Positions 27,902-43,100 of a DNA stretch of 64,000 bases are shown one piece after another. The notes below the pieces were generated by a model. That model saw only the letters and a program-made list of their open reading frames with translations. It made no database searches and was not told the origin of the DNA. How positions within the stretch are numbered: the stretch's first letter is position 1; each line of letters opens with the position of its first letter. The stretch lies in assembly GCA_039105265.1 (NCBI GenBank), contig JAPFFF010000042.1, positions 186,001 to 250,000 of the forward strand, written 5' to 3'. The translations under genes and the position numbers were made by a program. The DNA comes from Tritrichomonas musculus. Its lineage: Eukaryota > Parabasalia > Tritrichomonadida > Tritrichomonadidae.

Positions 27902-28106
27902 CAAATGCATTTTATTTTTTCTACAATTATGATAACAAAACAAATATTTGCTACTTGCTAAAAATCAGGCTACCAAATAAAATACTGAAAATCTTTTTTA
28001 ATTATCTTTTTTTAAAATGAGTTATAACTATACAAAAGTTTGATGAGTTATTTGAATTGTATTATCAATTTTGTTTTTTGAATGATCGTGATATGGTTAT
28101 TTTAAA

Positions 28107-31100
28107 ATGAGCGATCAGGTTGATAATCAACCTTCTATTCAACAAATTTTATCAAGAATTAAAAGTATTGAAGAAAATCTAGAACGATCTAAAAAGTTAT
28201 CAGATCACTCAGAAAGTGGAAATGAAATAGCTAAAATAACAAAAAGTATTTCCGATATTCAATTTACTCAATCTCAACACGAAACCAACATAACCGCTCT
28301 TAGGGAACAAGCAGAATCAATGAATTCACATCTCCATAATGAACTAATGAAATTCAAAGAGCTTCTAGAGAAGCTAAATAAAATGCAAACTCAGCATAAA
28401 GAAGAAATATCCGAACTTCAAGAATTAATTGATGATCATTCTGCGCAAATTGAAGATATTCAGTCTTCAATGAAAAATATTTCACAGACAAATAACAACG
28501 AAATTTCAATCGATCAATCTCAAATATCAATGATTAAATCAGAAATAATGGCATTGAAACAAGAAGTCGCTGTTAAGCAAACCAGTTTTATGAAAGCTGA
28601 AGAATCGCATATTACAGAATCGAATGATACTGAGACTGAAATAGTTACCACCAAAGTAATACCTACAACATATGACCCAACCATATTACGCCAGTTTCAA
28701 GATAACCAACAATACTTTAATAATGAATTGATTCAAATCAAAAAAAGGGCAGCTCAAAATGAATTGAACATTGCAGACAACCATGATATTATCAATAACT
28801 TAAAAGAATTTATGGAGAATAGCAATTTGAAATTTGTTAAAGATTTGCAAGAGATTGCAAGTGCAATTGAAGAAGATCAAAATGATATTCATGATCATTT
28901 AGATCATTTAGATGAAAAAACTAAAGGGATCCAAGAAGATATAGATGGAATTACAGAAGACATCAAAACCATTGATGATGATTTTCAATACTGCTATAAA
29001 CAGGTTAAAAACAATGAAGCAAATATTCATACTCTTCAAGATAATTTAAATATTATTGATGAAGATTTGAGTCAAACGCAAGAGGTAATCAATAATAATC
29101 AAGCGTTAACAGAAAGTTTAATAAGCGATTTAAGATGTCTAAAATATGAGTTAAAGAAGTTAAAGACAACACAATTTGACCCAGATGCTGTTAATTCGCA
29201 ATTATCTCAAACAAATCAGCAAATACAAGACTTAAGATCCTATATTGATAATTTGAGCCAATCGATTGAAGATGAACTTTCAGTTAAATCACGTGATTTA
29301 GAAATCATCAGATATCAAATTTCTCGTTTTGAGAATCAAAATTATAATACAAGTGAAATTGAGAATCCAGCAACGATCACGCAAATCAAATATAATCTTG
29401 AAAAACACAACACATTAATTCAAGAAGTTTTAAATGATACCAAGTGCTTGAAGTATGAAATTAGGAAATTAAAGCACATGAAATCAAAAGAGTCATCAAG
29501 TACTAGTAACCTATCACCAAATCTTCTCGTTGAAAAAGGCGAGTTAAAGACTCAACGAAGTGATATTATTTCAGTAATCTCTGAACTTGAAAACAAGATA
29601 TCTTCTCAAAGAAACGAAGTTTCTCTTGCAAGTTCTGATATTAGATGCTTGAAATACGAAATCAGGAGATTGAAGCAAAAAGAAAATCATATTTTTATAA
29701 AAGACAAATATGATGAAGGAATTTCAAGCAATTTTAATAATTCTTATGAAATTGATCACATTAAAGAACTATTGACAAATGTAATTAATGATAACAAATG
29801 TATGAAATATGAAGTTAGAAAATTAAAACATTCACATTTAACTAGTTTTGCTAATAAAAAGAATTTTGAAAGTGATAATAAAGTTGAAAATTCATTAAAT
29901 GTTTCTAAAATATTAGAACTTCAAAATCAGAATGAAAAGATTAACCAAGCTATTCGTTGCATCAAATATGAAATCAAACAGCTTAAGAAACGTGAAATTC
30001 CAGAAACAAATGAAACTGGAATTCCAACAGCTGTTGAAGAACGTGCTGTTGAAATACCTAATTTTGATGCAAGCGAAAAAGATGAACTTCGCATTCACAT
30101 TAATGAACTTGAAGAAGCACTCCGTTGTGTTAAACATGAATTGAGGCAGCTAAAGAAAAGTTCAATAGCAACAGCTGAGAAAGATGAATCATCAAGCTTT
30201 ATTTTTAGACCCCTTGAAAGCGATGTCCGTTGCCTTAAATATGAAGTTCGTCGTCTTAAACAGAACAAAGAAGAATTAAATAACGTTGAAAAATCTAAAA
30301 TTGAATCAAATCTTGTTTCGTCTGAAATCGAGAAGATTAAACAAAGTATTTCTATAACTGAAAATAAATTAAAAGAAACTAATACTCATACATATCTAAT
30401 TGAAAAATCTCTTCAAAATCTTGAATACCAGTTTAATCAATTAAAAGATTTTCAACTACAAAACGACAAAAATGATCAAGCTTTTCGTTGCATTAAATAT
30501 GAACTTAAACTTTTAAAGAAAAATATTAATTTTGATAGTAATCAGGACTATCAAAGAATTGATAGTTATATTCGTGAATTTCAAGAAATTAAAGAAGAAT
30601 TAGTTAAATTTGATAGATCGCTTCGTTGTATTAAATATGAAATTAAGCAAATGAAAAATAGTGATATTGTTAGATTGGAAGCTTTAGAAGATAAACATAT
30701 TAATGGAACAGAAAGTAATGAAGTTCTTAATTATATTAATAATTTAGATGAAGCATTTCGTTGCCTGAAGCACGAAGTTAAACAACTTAAGGAACGTCCA
30801 GTTTCAGAGCCATCCGCCCCAGCAGCAGTTGTTGAATCAACGCCATCAATTGATCCAAGCGTCCTTGATCAACTCAATCGCTCCATCCGATGCATCAAAT
30901 ATGAGATCAAGCAACTGAAGAAACGTCCAATTCCAGAGAGCAACGAGTCAGATATTCCAGCAGCAGTTGAAGAACGCGCCAGTGAGACCCCAGTCACAGA
31001 TTCCAATGCAGTAGATGGACTTCGTGACGAAATCCAAGAACTTTATGAATCACTTCGCTGCCTGAAATATGAAGTTAAACAACTCAAGGAACGTCCAGTT

Positions 31101-34100
31101 TCAGAGCCATCTCCAGCAGCAGTTGTTGTTCCAGAGAGCACTCCAGTTGATCTCACACCAATTGAGAGTGACCTCCGCTGCTTGAAGTACGAAGTCAAGA
31201 AACTCAAGGAACGTCCACTTGTTGACAATATCATTCCAGCAGCTGTTGAAGAACGATCAGTTGAGACTCCAGTTGTTGACACCAGCCGACTTGATGAACT
31301 CGAAGAAGCACTCCGCTGCTTGAAGCATGAAGTTAAACAACTCAAGGAACGTCCAGTTTCAGAACCATCTCCAGCACCAGTTGTTGAACCAATCACAGAA
31401 CACAGCCCAGCTCCAATTGAATCTACACCATCAGTTGATCCATCACGCGTTGACTCACTTGAAGAAGCACTCCGCTGCTTGAAGCATGAAGTTAAACAAC
31501 TCAAGGAACGTCCAGTTTCAGAACCATCTCCAGCAGCAGTTGTTGAATCAACGCCATCAATTGATCCAAGCGTCCTTGATCAACTCAATCGCTCCATCCG
31601 ATGCATCAAATATGAGATCAAGCAACTGAAGAAACGTCCAATTCCAGAGAGCAACGAGTCAGATATTCCAGCAGCAGTTGAAGAACGCGCCAGTGAGACC
31701 CCAGTCACAGATTCCAATGCAGTAGATGGACTTCGTGACGAAATCCAAGAACTTTATGAATCACTTCGCTGCCTGAAATATGAAGTTAAACAACTCAAGG
31801 AACGTCCAGTTTCAGAGCCATCTCCAGCAGCAGTTGTTGTTCCAGAGAGCACTCCAGTTGATCTCACACCAATTGAGAGTGACCTCCGCTGCTTGAAGTA
31901 CGAAGTCAAGAAACTCAAGGAACGTCCACTTGTTGACAATATCATTCCAGCAGCCGTTGAAAATTATTCAAGAGAAATTCCAAAAATCGATAACTCTAAA
32001 TTTGAAGAAATTTATTCATTATTATCCGAAATGAAATATGAAATTTATGAAATTAAATCTCATGAAAATAATTTAAATTATGATTCAAATATATATGATT
32101 ATTCTTATAATAATAATGAATTAGAAGAAGCACTCCGCTGCTTGAAGCATGAAGTTAAACAACTCAAGGAACGTCCAGTTTCAGAACCATCTCCAGCAGC
32201 AGTTGTTGTTCCAGAGAGCACTCCAGTTGATCTCACACCAATTGAGAGTGACCTCCGCTGCTTGAAGTACGAAGTCAAGAAACTCAAGGAACGTCCACTT
32301 GTTGACAATATCATTCCAGCAGCTGTTGAAGAACGATCAGTTGAGACTCCAGTTGTTGACACCAGCCGACTTGATGAACTCGAAGAAGCACTCCGCTGCT
32401 TGAAGCACGAGATGAAACAACTCAAGGAACGTCCAGTTTCAGAACCATCTCCAGCACCAGTTGTTGAACCAATCACAGAACACAGCCCAGCTCCAATTGA
32501 ATCTACACCATCAGTTGATCCATCACGCGTTGACTCACTTGAAGAAGCACTCCGCTGCTTGAAGCATGAAGTTAAACAACTCAAGGAACGTCCAGTTTCA
32601 GAACCATCTCCAGCAGCAGTTGTTGAATCAACGCCATCAATTGATCCAAGCGTCCTTGATCAACTCAATCGCTCCATCCGATGCATCAAATATGAGATCA
32701 AGCAACTGAAGAAACGTCCAATTCCAGAGAGCAACGAGTCAGATATTCCAGCAGCAGTTGAAGAACGCGCCAGTGAGACCCCAGTCACAGATTCCAATGC
32801 AGTAGATGGACTTCGTGACGAAATCCAAGAACTTTATGAATCACTTCGCTGCCTGAAATATGAAGTTAAACAACTCAAGGAACGTCCAGTTTCAGAGCCA
32901 TCTCCAGCAGCAGTTGTTGTTCCAGAGAGCACTCCAGTTGATCTCACACCAATTGAGAGTGACCTCCGCTGCTTGAAGTACGAAGTCAAGAAACTCAAGG
33001 AACGTCCACTTGTTGACAATATCATTCCAGCAGCTGTTGAAGAACGATCAGTTGAGACTCCAGTTGTTGACACCAGCCGACTTGATGAACTCGAAGAAGC
33101 ACTCCGCTGCTTGAAGCACGAGATGAAACAACTCAAGGAACGTCCAGTTTCAGAACCATCTCCAGCACCAGTTGTTGAACCAATCACAGAACACAGCCCA
33201 GCTCCAATTGAATCTACACCATCAGTTGATCCATCACGCGTTGACTCACTTGAAGAAGCACTCCGCTGCTTGAAGCACGAAGTTAAACAACTTAAGGAAC
33301 GTCCAGTTTCAGAGCCATCCGCCCCAGCAGCAGTTGTTGAATCAACGCCATCAATTGATCCAAGCGTCCTTGATCAACTCAATCGCTCCATCCGATGCAT
33401 CAAATATGAGATCAAGCAACTGAAGAAACGTCCAATTCCAGAGAGCAACGAGTCAGATATTCCAGCAGCAGTTGAAGAACGCGCCAGTGAGACCCCAGTC
33501 ACAGATTCCAATGCAGTAGATGGACTTCGTGACGAAATCCAAGAACTTTATGAATCACTTCGCTGCCTGAAATATGAAGTTAAACAACTCAAGGAACGTC
33601 CAGTTTCAGAGCCATCTCCAGCAGCAGTTGTTGTTCCAGAGAGCACTCCAGTTGATCTCACACCAATTGAGAGTGACCTCCGCTGCTTGAAGTACGAAGT
33701 TCGCCGCCTTAAGCAGAAGAAGAACGAAGAACCACTTTCTCCAATTGATAATTCAGAAGTTCCTACTAATAATGACGAAATCATTCGTACTCTTCACTGC
33801 TTGAAGTATGAAGTCAAGAAACTCAAGGAACGTCCACTTGTTGACAATATCATTCCAGCAGCTGTTGAAGAACGATCAGTTGAGACTCCAGTTGTTGACA
33901 CCAGCCGACTTGATGAACTCGAAGAAGCACTCCGCTGCTTGAAGCATGAAGTTAAACAACTCAAGGAACGTCCAGTTTCAGAACCATCTCCAGCAGCAGT
34001 TGTTGTTCCAGAGAGCACTCCAGTTGATCTCACACCAATTGAGAGTGACCTCCGCTGCTTGAAGTACGAAGTCAAGAAACTCAAGGAACGTCCACTTGTT

Positions 34101-37100
34101 GACAATATCATTCCAGCAGCTGTTGAAGAACGATCAGTTGAGACTCCAGTTGTTGACACCAGCCGACTTGATGAACTCGAAGAAGCACTCCGCTGCTTGA
34201 AGCATGAAGTTAAACAACTCAAGGAACGTCCAGTTTCAGAACCATCTCCAGCACCAGTTGTTGAACCAATCACAGAACACAGCCCAGCTCCAATTGAATC
34301 TACACCATCAGTTGATCCATCACGCGTTGACTCACTTGAAGAAGCACTCCGCTGCTTGAAGCACGAAGTTAAACAACTTAAGGAACGTCCAGTTTCAGAG
34401 CCATCCGCCCCAGCAGCAGTTGTTGAATCAACGCCATCAATTGATCCAAGCGTCCTTGATCAACTCAATCGCTCCATCCGATGCATCAAATATGAGATCA
34501 AGCAACTGAAGAAACGTCCAATTCCAGAGAGCAACGAGTCAGATATTCCAGCAGCAGTTGAAGAACGCGCCAGTGAGACCCCAGTCACAGATTCCAATGC
34601 AGTAGATGGACTTCGTGACGAAATCCAAGAACTTTATGAATCACTTCGCTGCCTGAAATATGAAGTTAAACAACTCAAGGAACGTCCAGTTTCAGAGCCA
34701 TCTCCAGCAGCAGTTGTTGTTCCAGAGAGCACTCCAGTTGATCTCACACCAATTGAGAGTGACCTCCGCTGCTTGAAGTACGAAGTCAAGAAACTCAAGG
34801 AGCGTCCACTTGTTGACAATATCATTCCAGCAGCTGTTGAAGAACGATCAGTTGAGACTCCAGTTGTTGACACCAGCCGACTTGATGAACTCGAAGAAGC
34901 ACTCCGCTGCTTGAAGCATGAAGTTAAACAACTCAAGGAACGTCCAGTTTCAGAACCATCTCCAGCAGCAGTTGTTGAATCAACGCCATCAATTGATCCA
35001 AGCGTCCTTGATCAACTCAATCGCTCCATCCGATGCATCAAATATGAGATCAAGCAACTGAAGAAACGTCCAATTCCAGAGAGCAACGAGTCAGATATTC
35101 CAGCAGCAGTTGAAGAACGCGCCAGTGAGACCCCAGTCACAGATATCAATGCAGTAGATGGACTTCGTGACGAAATCCAAGAACTTTATGAATCACTTCG
35201 CTGCCTGAAATATGAAGTTAAACAACTCAAGGAACGTCCAGTTTCAGAGCCATCTCCAGCAGCAGTTGTTGTTCCAGAGAGCACTCCAGTTGATCTCACA
35301 CCAATTGAGAGTGACCTCCGCTGCTTGAAGTACGAAGTCAAGAAACTCAAGGAGCGTCCACTTGTTGACAATATCATTCCAGCAGCTGTTGAAGAACGAT
35401 CAGTTGAGACTCCAGTTGTTGACACCAGCCGACTTGATGAACTCGAAGAAGCACTCCGCTGCTTGAAGCACGAGATGAAACAACTTAAGGAACGTCCAGT
35501 TTCAGAACCATCTCCAGCAGCAGTTGTTGTTCCAGAGAGCACTCCAGTTGATCTCACACCAATTGAGAGTGACCTCCGCTGCTTGAAGTACGAAGTCAAG
35601 AAACTCAAGGAACGTCCACTTGTTGACAATATCATTCCAGCAGCTGTTGAAGAACGATCAGTTGAGACTCCAGTTGTTGACACCAGCCGACTTGATGAAC
35701 TCGAAGAAGCACTCCGCTGCTTGAAGCATGAAGTTAAACAACTCAAGGAACGTCCAGTTTCAGAACCATCTCCAGCACCAGTTGTTGAACCAATCACAGA
35801 ACACAGCCCAGCTCCAATTGAATCTACACCATCAGTTGATCCATCACGCGTTGACTCACTTGAAGAAGCACTCCGCTGCTTGAAGCACGAAGTTAAACAA
35901 CTTAAGGAACGTCCAGTTTCAGAGCCATCCGCCCCAGCAGCAGTTGTTGAATCAACGCCATCAATTGATCCAAGCGTCCTTGATCAACTCAATCGCTCCA
36001 TCCGATGCATCAAATATGAGATCAAGCAACTGAAGAAACGTCCAATTCCAGAGAGCAACGAGTCAGATATTCCAGCAGCAGTTGAAGAACGCGCCAGTGA
36101 GACCCCAGTCACAGATATCAATGCAGTAGATGGACTTCGTGACGAAATCCAAGAACTTTATGAATCACTTCGCTGCCTGAAATATGAAGTTAAACAACTC
36201 AAGGAACGTCCAGTTTCAGAGCCATCTCCAGCAGCAGTTGTTGTTCCAGAGAGCACTCCAGTTGATCTCACACCAATTGAGAGTGACCTCCGCTGCTTGA
36301 AGTACGAAGTTCGCCGCCTTAAGCAGAAGAAGAACGAAGAACCACTTTCTCCAATTGATAATTCAGAAGTTCCTACTAATAATGACGAAATCATTCGTAC
36401 TCTTCACTGCTTGAAGTATGAAGTCAAGAAACTCAAGGAACGTCCACTTGTTGACAATATCATTCCAGCAGCTGTTGAAGAACGATCAGTTGAGACTCCA
36501 GTTGTTGACACCAGCCGACTTGATGAACTCGAAGAAGCACTCCGCTGCTTGAAGCATGAAGTTAAACAACTCAAGGAACGTCCAGTTTCAGAACCATCTC
36601 CAGCAGCAGTTGTTGTTCCAGAGAGCACTCCAGTTGATCTCAAGCCACTTGAGAATGATATCCACTGCTTGAAGTACGAAGTCAAGAAACTCAAGGAACG
36701 TCCACTTGTTGACAATATCATTCCAGCAGCTGTTGAAGAACGATCAGTTGAGACTCCAGTTGTTGACACCAGCCGACTTGATGAACTCGAAGAAGCACTC
36801 CGCTGCTTGAAGCATGAAGTTAAACAACTCAAGGAACGTCCAGTTTCAGAGCCATCTCCAGCAGCAGTTGTTGTTCCAGAGAGCACTCCAGTTGATCTCA
36901 CACCAATTGAGAGTGACCTCCGCTGCTTGAAGTACGAAGTTCGCCGCCTTAAGCAGAAGAAGAACGAAGAACCACTTTCTCCAATTGATAATTCAGAAGT
37001 TCCTACTAATAATGACGAAATCATTCGTACTCTTCACTGCTTGAAGTATGAAGTCAAGAAACTCAAGGAACGTCCACTTGTTGACAATATCATTCCAGCA

Positions 37101-40100
37101 GCTGTTGAAGAACGATCAGTTGAGACTCCAGTTGTTGACACCAGCCGACTTGATGAACTCGAAGAAGCACTCCGCTGCTTGAAGCACGAGATGAAACAAC
37201 TCAAGGAACGTCCAGTTTCAGAACCATCTCCAGCAGCAGTTGTTGTTCCAGAGAGCACTCCAGTTGATCTCAAGCCACTTGAGAATGATATCCACTGCTT
37301 GAAGTACGAAGTCAAGAAACTCAAGGAACGTCCACTTGTTGACAATATCATTCCAGCAGCTGTTGAAGAACGATCAGTTGAGACTCCAGTTGTTGACACC
37401 AGCCGACTTGATGAACTCGAAGAAGCACTCCGCTGCTTGAAGCACGAGATGAAACAACTTAAGGAACGTCCAGTTTCAGAACCATCTCCAGCAGCAGTTG
37501 TTGTTCCAGAGAGCACTCCAGTTGATCTCACACCAATTGAGAGTGACCTCCGCTGCTTGAAGTACGAAGTCAAGAAACTCAAGGAACGTCCACTTGTTGA
37601 CAATATCATTCCAGCAGCTGTTGAAGAACGATCAGTTGAGACTCCAGTTGTTGACACCAGCCGACTTGATGAACTCGAAGAAGCACTCCGCTGCTTGAAG
37701 CATGAAGTTAAACAACTCAAGGAACGTCCAGTTTCAGAGCCATCTCCAGCAGCAGTTGTTGTTCCAGAGAGCACTCCAGTTGATCTCACACCAATTGAGA
37801 GTGACCTCCGCTGCTTGAAGTACGAAGTCAAGAAACTCAAGGAACGTCCACTTGTTGACAATATCATTCCAGCAGCTGTTGAAGAACGATCAGTTGAGAC
37901 TCCAGTTGTTGACACCAGCCGACTTGATGAACTCGAAGAAGCACTCCGCTGCTTGAAGCATGAAGTTAAACAACTCAAGGAACGTCCAGTTTCAGAACCA
38001 TCTCCAGCACCAGTTGTTGAACCAATCACAGAACACAGCCCAGCTCCAATTGAATCTACACCATCAGTTGATCCATCACGCGTTGACTCACTTGAAGAAG
38101 CACTCCGCTGCTTGAAGCACGAAGTTAAACAACTTAAGGAACGTCCAGTTTCAGAGCCATCCGCCCCAGCAGCAGTTGTTGAATCAACGCCATCAATTGA
38201 TCCAAGCGTCCTTGATCAACTCAATCGCTCCATCCGATGCATCAAATATGAGATCAAGCAACTGAAGAAACGTCCAATTCCAGAGAGCAACGAGTCAGAT
38301 ATTCCAGCAGCAGTTGAAGAACGCGCCAGTGAGACCCCAGTCACAGATATCAATGCAGTAGATGGACTTCGTGACGAAATCCAAGAACTTTATGAATCAC
38401 TTCGCTGCCTGAAATATGAAGTTAAACAACTCAAGGAACGTCCAGTTTCAGAGCCATCTCCAGCAGCAGTTGTTGTTCCAGAGAGCACTCCAGTTGATCT
38501 CACACCAATTGAGAGTGACCTCCGCTGCTTGAAGTACGAAGTTCGCCGCCTTAAGCAGAAGAAGAACGAAGAACCACTTTCTCCAATTGATAATTCAGAA
38601 GTTCCTACTAATAATGACGAAATCATTCGTACTCTTCACTGCTTGAAGTATGAAGTCAAGAAACTCAAGGAACGTCCACTTGTTGACAATATCATTCCAG
38701 CAGCTGTTGAAGAACGATCAGTTGAGACTCCAGTTGTTGACACCAGCCGACTTGATGAACTCGAAGAAGCACTCCGCTGCTTGAAGCATGAAGTTAAACA
38801 ACTCAAGGAACGTCCAGTTTCAGAACCATCTCCAGCAGCAGTTGTTGTTCCAGAGAGCACTCCAGTTGATCTCACACCAATTGAGAGTGACCTCCGCTGC
38901 TTGAAGTACGAAGTCAAGAAACTCAAGGAACGTCCACTTGTTGACAATATCATTCCAGCAGCTGTTGAAGAACGATCAGTTGAGACTCCAGTTGTTGACA
39001 CCAGCCGACTTGATGAACTCGAAGAAGCACTCCGCTGCTTGAAGCACGAGATGAAACAACTTAAGGAACGTCCAGTTTCAGAACCATCTCCAGCAGCAGT
39101 TGTTGTTCCAGAGAGCACTCCAGTTGATCTCAAGCCACTTGAGAATGATATCCACTGCTTGAAGTACGAAGTCAAGAAACTCAAGGAACGTCCACTTGTT
39201 GACAATATCATTCCAGCAGCTGTTGAAGAACGATCAGTTGAGACTCCAGTTGTTGACACCAGCCGACTTGATGAACTCGAAGAAGCACTCCGCTGCTTGA
39301 AGCATGAAGTTAAACAACTCAAGGAACGTCCAGTTTCAGAACCATCTCCAGCACCAGTTGTTGAACCAATCACAGAACACAGCCCAGCTCCAATTGAATC
39401 TACACCATCAGTTGATCCATCACGCGTTGACTCACTTGAAGAAGCACTCCGCTGCTTGAAGCACGAAGTTAAACAACTTAAGGAACGTCCAGTTTCAGAG
39501 CCATCCGCCCCAGCAGCAGTTGTTGAATCAACGCCATCAATTGATCCAAGCGTCCTTGATCAACTCAATCGCTCCATCCGATGCATCAAATATGAGATCA
39601 AGCAACTGAAGAAACGTCCAATTCCAGAGAGCAACGAGTCAGATATTCCAGCAGCAGTTGAAGAACGCGCCAGTGAGACCCCAGTCACAGATATCAATGC
39701 AGTAGATGGACTTCGTGACGAAATCCAAGAACTTTATGAATCACTTCGCTGCCTGAAATATGAAGTTAAACAACTCAAGGAACGTCCAGTTTCAGAGCCA
39801 TCTCCAGCAGCAGTTGTTGTTCCAGAGAGCACTCCAGTTGATCTCACACCAATTGAGAGTGACCTCCGCTGCTTGAAGTACGAAGTTCGCCGCCTTAAGC
39901 AGAAGAAGAACGAAGAACCACTTTCTCCAATTGATAATTCAGAAGTTCCTACTAATAATGACGAAATCATTCGTACTCTTCACTGCTTGAAGTATGAAGT
40001 CAAGAAACTCAAGGAACGTCCACTTGTTGACAATATCATTCCAGCAGCTGTTGAAGAACGATCAGTTGAGACTCCAGTTGTTGACACCAGCCGACTTGAT

Positions 40101-43100
40101 GAACTCGAAGAAGCACTCCGCTGCTTGAAGCATGAAGTTAAACAACTCAAGGAACGTCCAGTTTCAGAACCATCTCCAGCAGCAGTTGTTGTTCCAGAGA
40201 GCACTCCAGTTGATCTCAAGCCACTTGAGAATGATATCCACTGCTTGAAGTACGAAGTCAAGAAACTCAAGGAACGTCCACTTGTTGACAATATCATTCC
40301 AGCAGCTGTTGAAGAACGATCAGTTGAGACTCCAGTTGTTGACACCAGCCGACTTGATGAACTCGAAGAAGCACTCCGCTGCTTGAAGCACGAGATGAAA
40401 CAACTTAAGGAACGTCCAGTTTCAGAACCATCTCCAGCAGCAGTTGTTGTTCCAGAGAGCACTCCAGTTGATCTCACACCAATTGAGAGTGACCTCCGCT
40501 GCTTGAAGTACGAAGTCAAGAAACTCAAGGAACGTCCACTTGTTGACAATATCATTCCAGCAGCTGTTGAAGAACGATCAGTTGAGACTCCAGTTGTTGA
40601 CACCAGCCGACTTGATGAACTCGAAGAAGCACTCCGCTGCTTGAAGCATGAAGTTAAACAACTCAAGGAACGTCCAGTTTCAGAACCATCTCCAGCACCA
40701 GTTGTTGAACCAATCACAGAACACAGCCCAGCTCCAATTGAATCTACACCATCAGTTGATCCATCACGCGTTGACTCACTTGAAGAAGCACTCCGCTGCT
40801 TGAAGCACGAAGTCAAGAAACTCAAGGAACGTCCACTTGTTGACAATATCATTCCAGCAGCTGTTGAAGAACGATCAGTTGAGACTCCAGTTGTTGACAC
40901 CAGCCGACTTGATGAACTCGAAGAAGCACTCCGCTGCTTGAAGCACGAGATGAAACAACTTAAGGAACGTCCAGTTTCAGAACCATCTCCAGCAGCAGTT
41001 GTTGTTCCAGAGAGCACTCCAGTTGATCTCACACCAATTGAGAGTGACCTCCGCTGCTTGAAGTACGAAGTCAAGAAACTCAAGGAACGTCCACTTGTTG
41101 ACAATATCATTCCAGCAGCTGTTGAAGAACGATCAGTTGAGACTCCAGTTGTTGACACCAGCCGACTTGATGAACTCGAAGAAGCACTCCGCTGCTTGAA
41201 GCACGAGATGAAACAACTTAAGGAACGTCCAGTTTCAGAACCATCTCCAGCAGCAGTTGTTGTTCCAGAGAGCACTCCAGTTGATCTCACACCAATTGAG
41301 AGTGACCTCCGCTGCTTGAAGTACGAAGTCAAGAAACTCAAGGAACGTCCACTTGTTGACAATATCATTCCAGCAGCTGTTGAAGAACGATCAGTTGAGA
41401 CTCCAGTTGTTGACACCAGCCGACTTGATGAACTCGAAGAAGCACTCCGCTGCTTGAAGCATGAAGTTAAACAACTCAAGGAACGTCCAGTTTCAGAACC
41501 ATCTCCAGCACCAGTTGTTGAACCAATCACAGAACACAGCCCAGCTCCAATTGAATCTACACCATCAGTTGATCCATCACGCGTTGACTCACTTGAAGAA
41601 GCACTCCGCTGCTTGAAGCACGAAGTTAAACAACTTAAGGAACGTCCAGTTTCAGAGCCATCCGCCCCAGCAGCAGTTGTTGAATCAACGCCATCAATTG
41701 ATCCAAGCGTCCTTGATCAACTCAATCGCTCCATCCGATGCATCAAATATGAGATCAAGCAACTGAAGAAACGTCCAATTCCAGAGAGCAACGAGTCAGA
41801 TATTCCAGCAGCAGTTGAAGAACGCGCCAGTGAGACCCCAGTCACAGATATCAATGCAGTAGATGGACTTCGTGACGAAATCCAAGAACTTTATGAATCA
41901 CTTCGCTGCCTGAAATATGAAGTTAAACAACTCAAGGAACGTCCAGTTTCAGAGCCATCTCCAGCAGCAGTTGTTGTTCCAGAGAGCACTCCAGTTGATC
42001 TCACACCAATTGAGAGTGACCTCCGCTGCTTGAAGTACGAAGTCAAGAAACTCAAGGAGCGTCCACTTGTTGACAATATCATTCCAGCAGCTGTTGAAGA
42101 ACGATCAGTTGAGACTCCAGTTGTTGACACCAGCCGACTTGATGAACTCGAAGAAGCACTCCGCTGCTTGAAGCATGAAGTTAAACAACTCAAGGAACGT
42201 CCAGTTTCAGAACCATCTCCAGCAGCAGTTGTTGTTCCAGAGAGCACTCCAGTTGATCTCACACCAATTGAGAGTGACCTCCGCTGCTTGAAGTACGAAG
42301 TCAAGAAACTCAAGGAGCGTCCACTTGTTGACAATATCATTCCAGCAGCTGTTGAAGAACGATCAGTTGAGACTCCAGTTGTTGACACCAGCCGACTTGA
42401 TGAACTCGAAGAAGCACTCCGCTGCTTGAAGCACGAGATGAAACAACTCAAGGAACGTCCAGTTTCAGAGCCATCTCCAGCAGCAGTTGTTGTTCCAGAG
42501 AGCACTCCAGTTGATCTCACACCAATTGAGAGTGACCTCCGCTGCTTGAAGTACGAAGTTCGCCGCCTTAAGCAGAAGAAGAACGAAGAACCACTTTCTC
42601 CAATTGATAATTCAGAAGTTCCTACTAATAATGACGAAATCATTCGTACTCTTCACTGCTTGAAGTATGAAGTCAAGAAACTCAAGGAACGTCCACTTGT
42701 TGACAATATCATTCCAGCAGCTGTTGAAGAACGATCAGTTGAGACTCCAGTTGTTGACACCAGCCGACTTGATGAACTCGAAGAAGCACTCCGCTGCTTG
42801 AAGCATGAAGTTAAACAACTTAAGGAACGTCCAGTTTCAGAACCATCTCCAGCAGCAGTTGTTGTTCCAGAGAGCACTCCAGTTGATCTCAAGCCACTTG
42901 AGAATGATATCCACTGCTTGAAGTACGAAGTCAAGAAACTCAAGGAACGTCCACTTGTTGACAATATCATTCCAGCAGCTGTTGAAGAACGATCAGTTGA
43001 GACTCCAGTTGTTGACACCAGCCGACTTGATGAACTCGAAGAAGCACTCCGCTGCTTGAAGCACGAGATGAAACAACTTAAGGAACGTCCAGTTTCAGAA

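Larger units (their letters stand above)
23656..28106. other. 4.4-kb AT-rich intergenic region
   Basis: No convincing gene, tRNA or rRNA is visible here. The sequence is extremely rich in A and T with many homopolymer runs, for example T runs at 27,826-27,840 and 27,877-27,901 and A runs at 27,097-27,111 and 27,676-27,690, and an ATT microsatellite at about 27,518-27,535. It separates the Polinton end from the giant gene and should hold that gene's promoter. The last 100 bases contain TATCAATTTTG and TTATTTTAAA before the start codon, loosely initiator-like. Confidence 0.7.

Noticed and set aside
23656-28106. Genes in the AT-rich spacer
   Set aside because: No frame of useful length with normal amino acid composition is seen on either strand; the region is dominated by homopolymers and short A/T words.
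29913-30144. Short open frames in other phases inside the N-terminal coiled coil
   Set aside because: They lie wholly within the giant gene, lack leaders, and encode biased sequence.
28107-30760. Introns in the giant gene
   Set aside because: I noticed no parabasalid-type GTATGT start paired with an ACTAACACACAG-type end, and the frame is continuous without any splicing.
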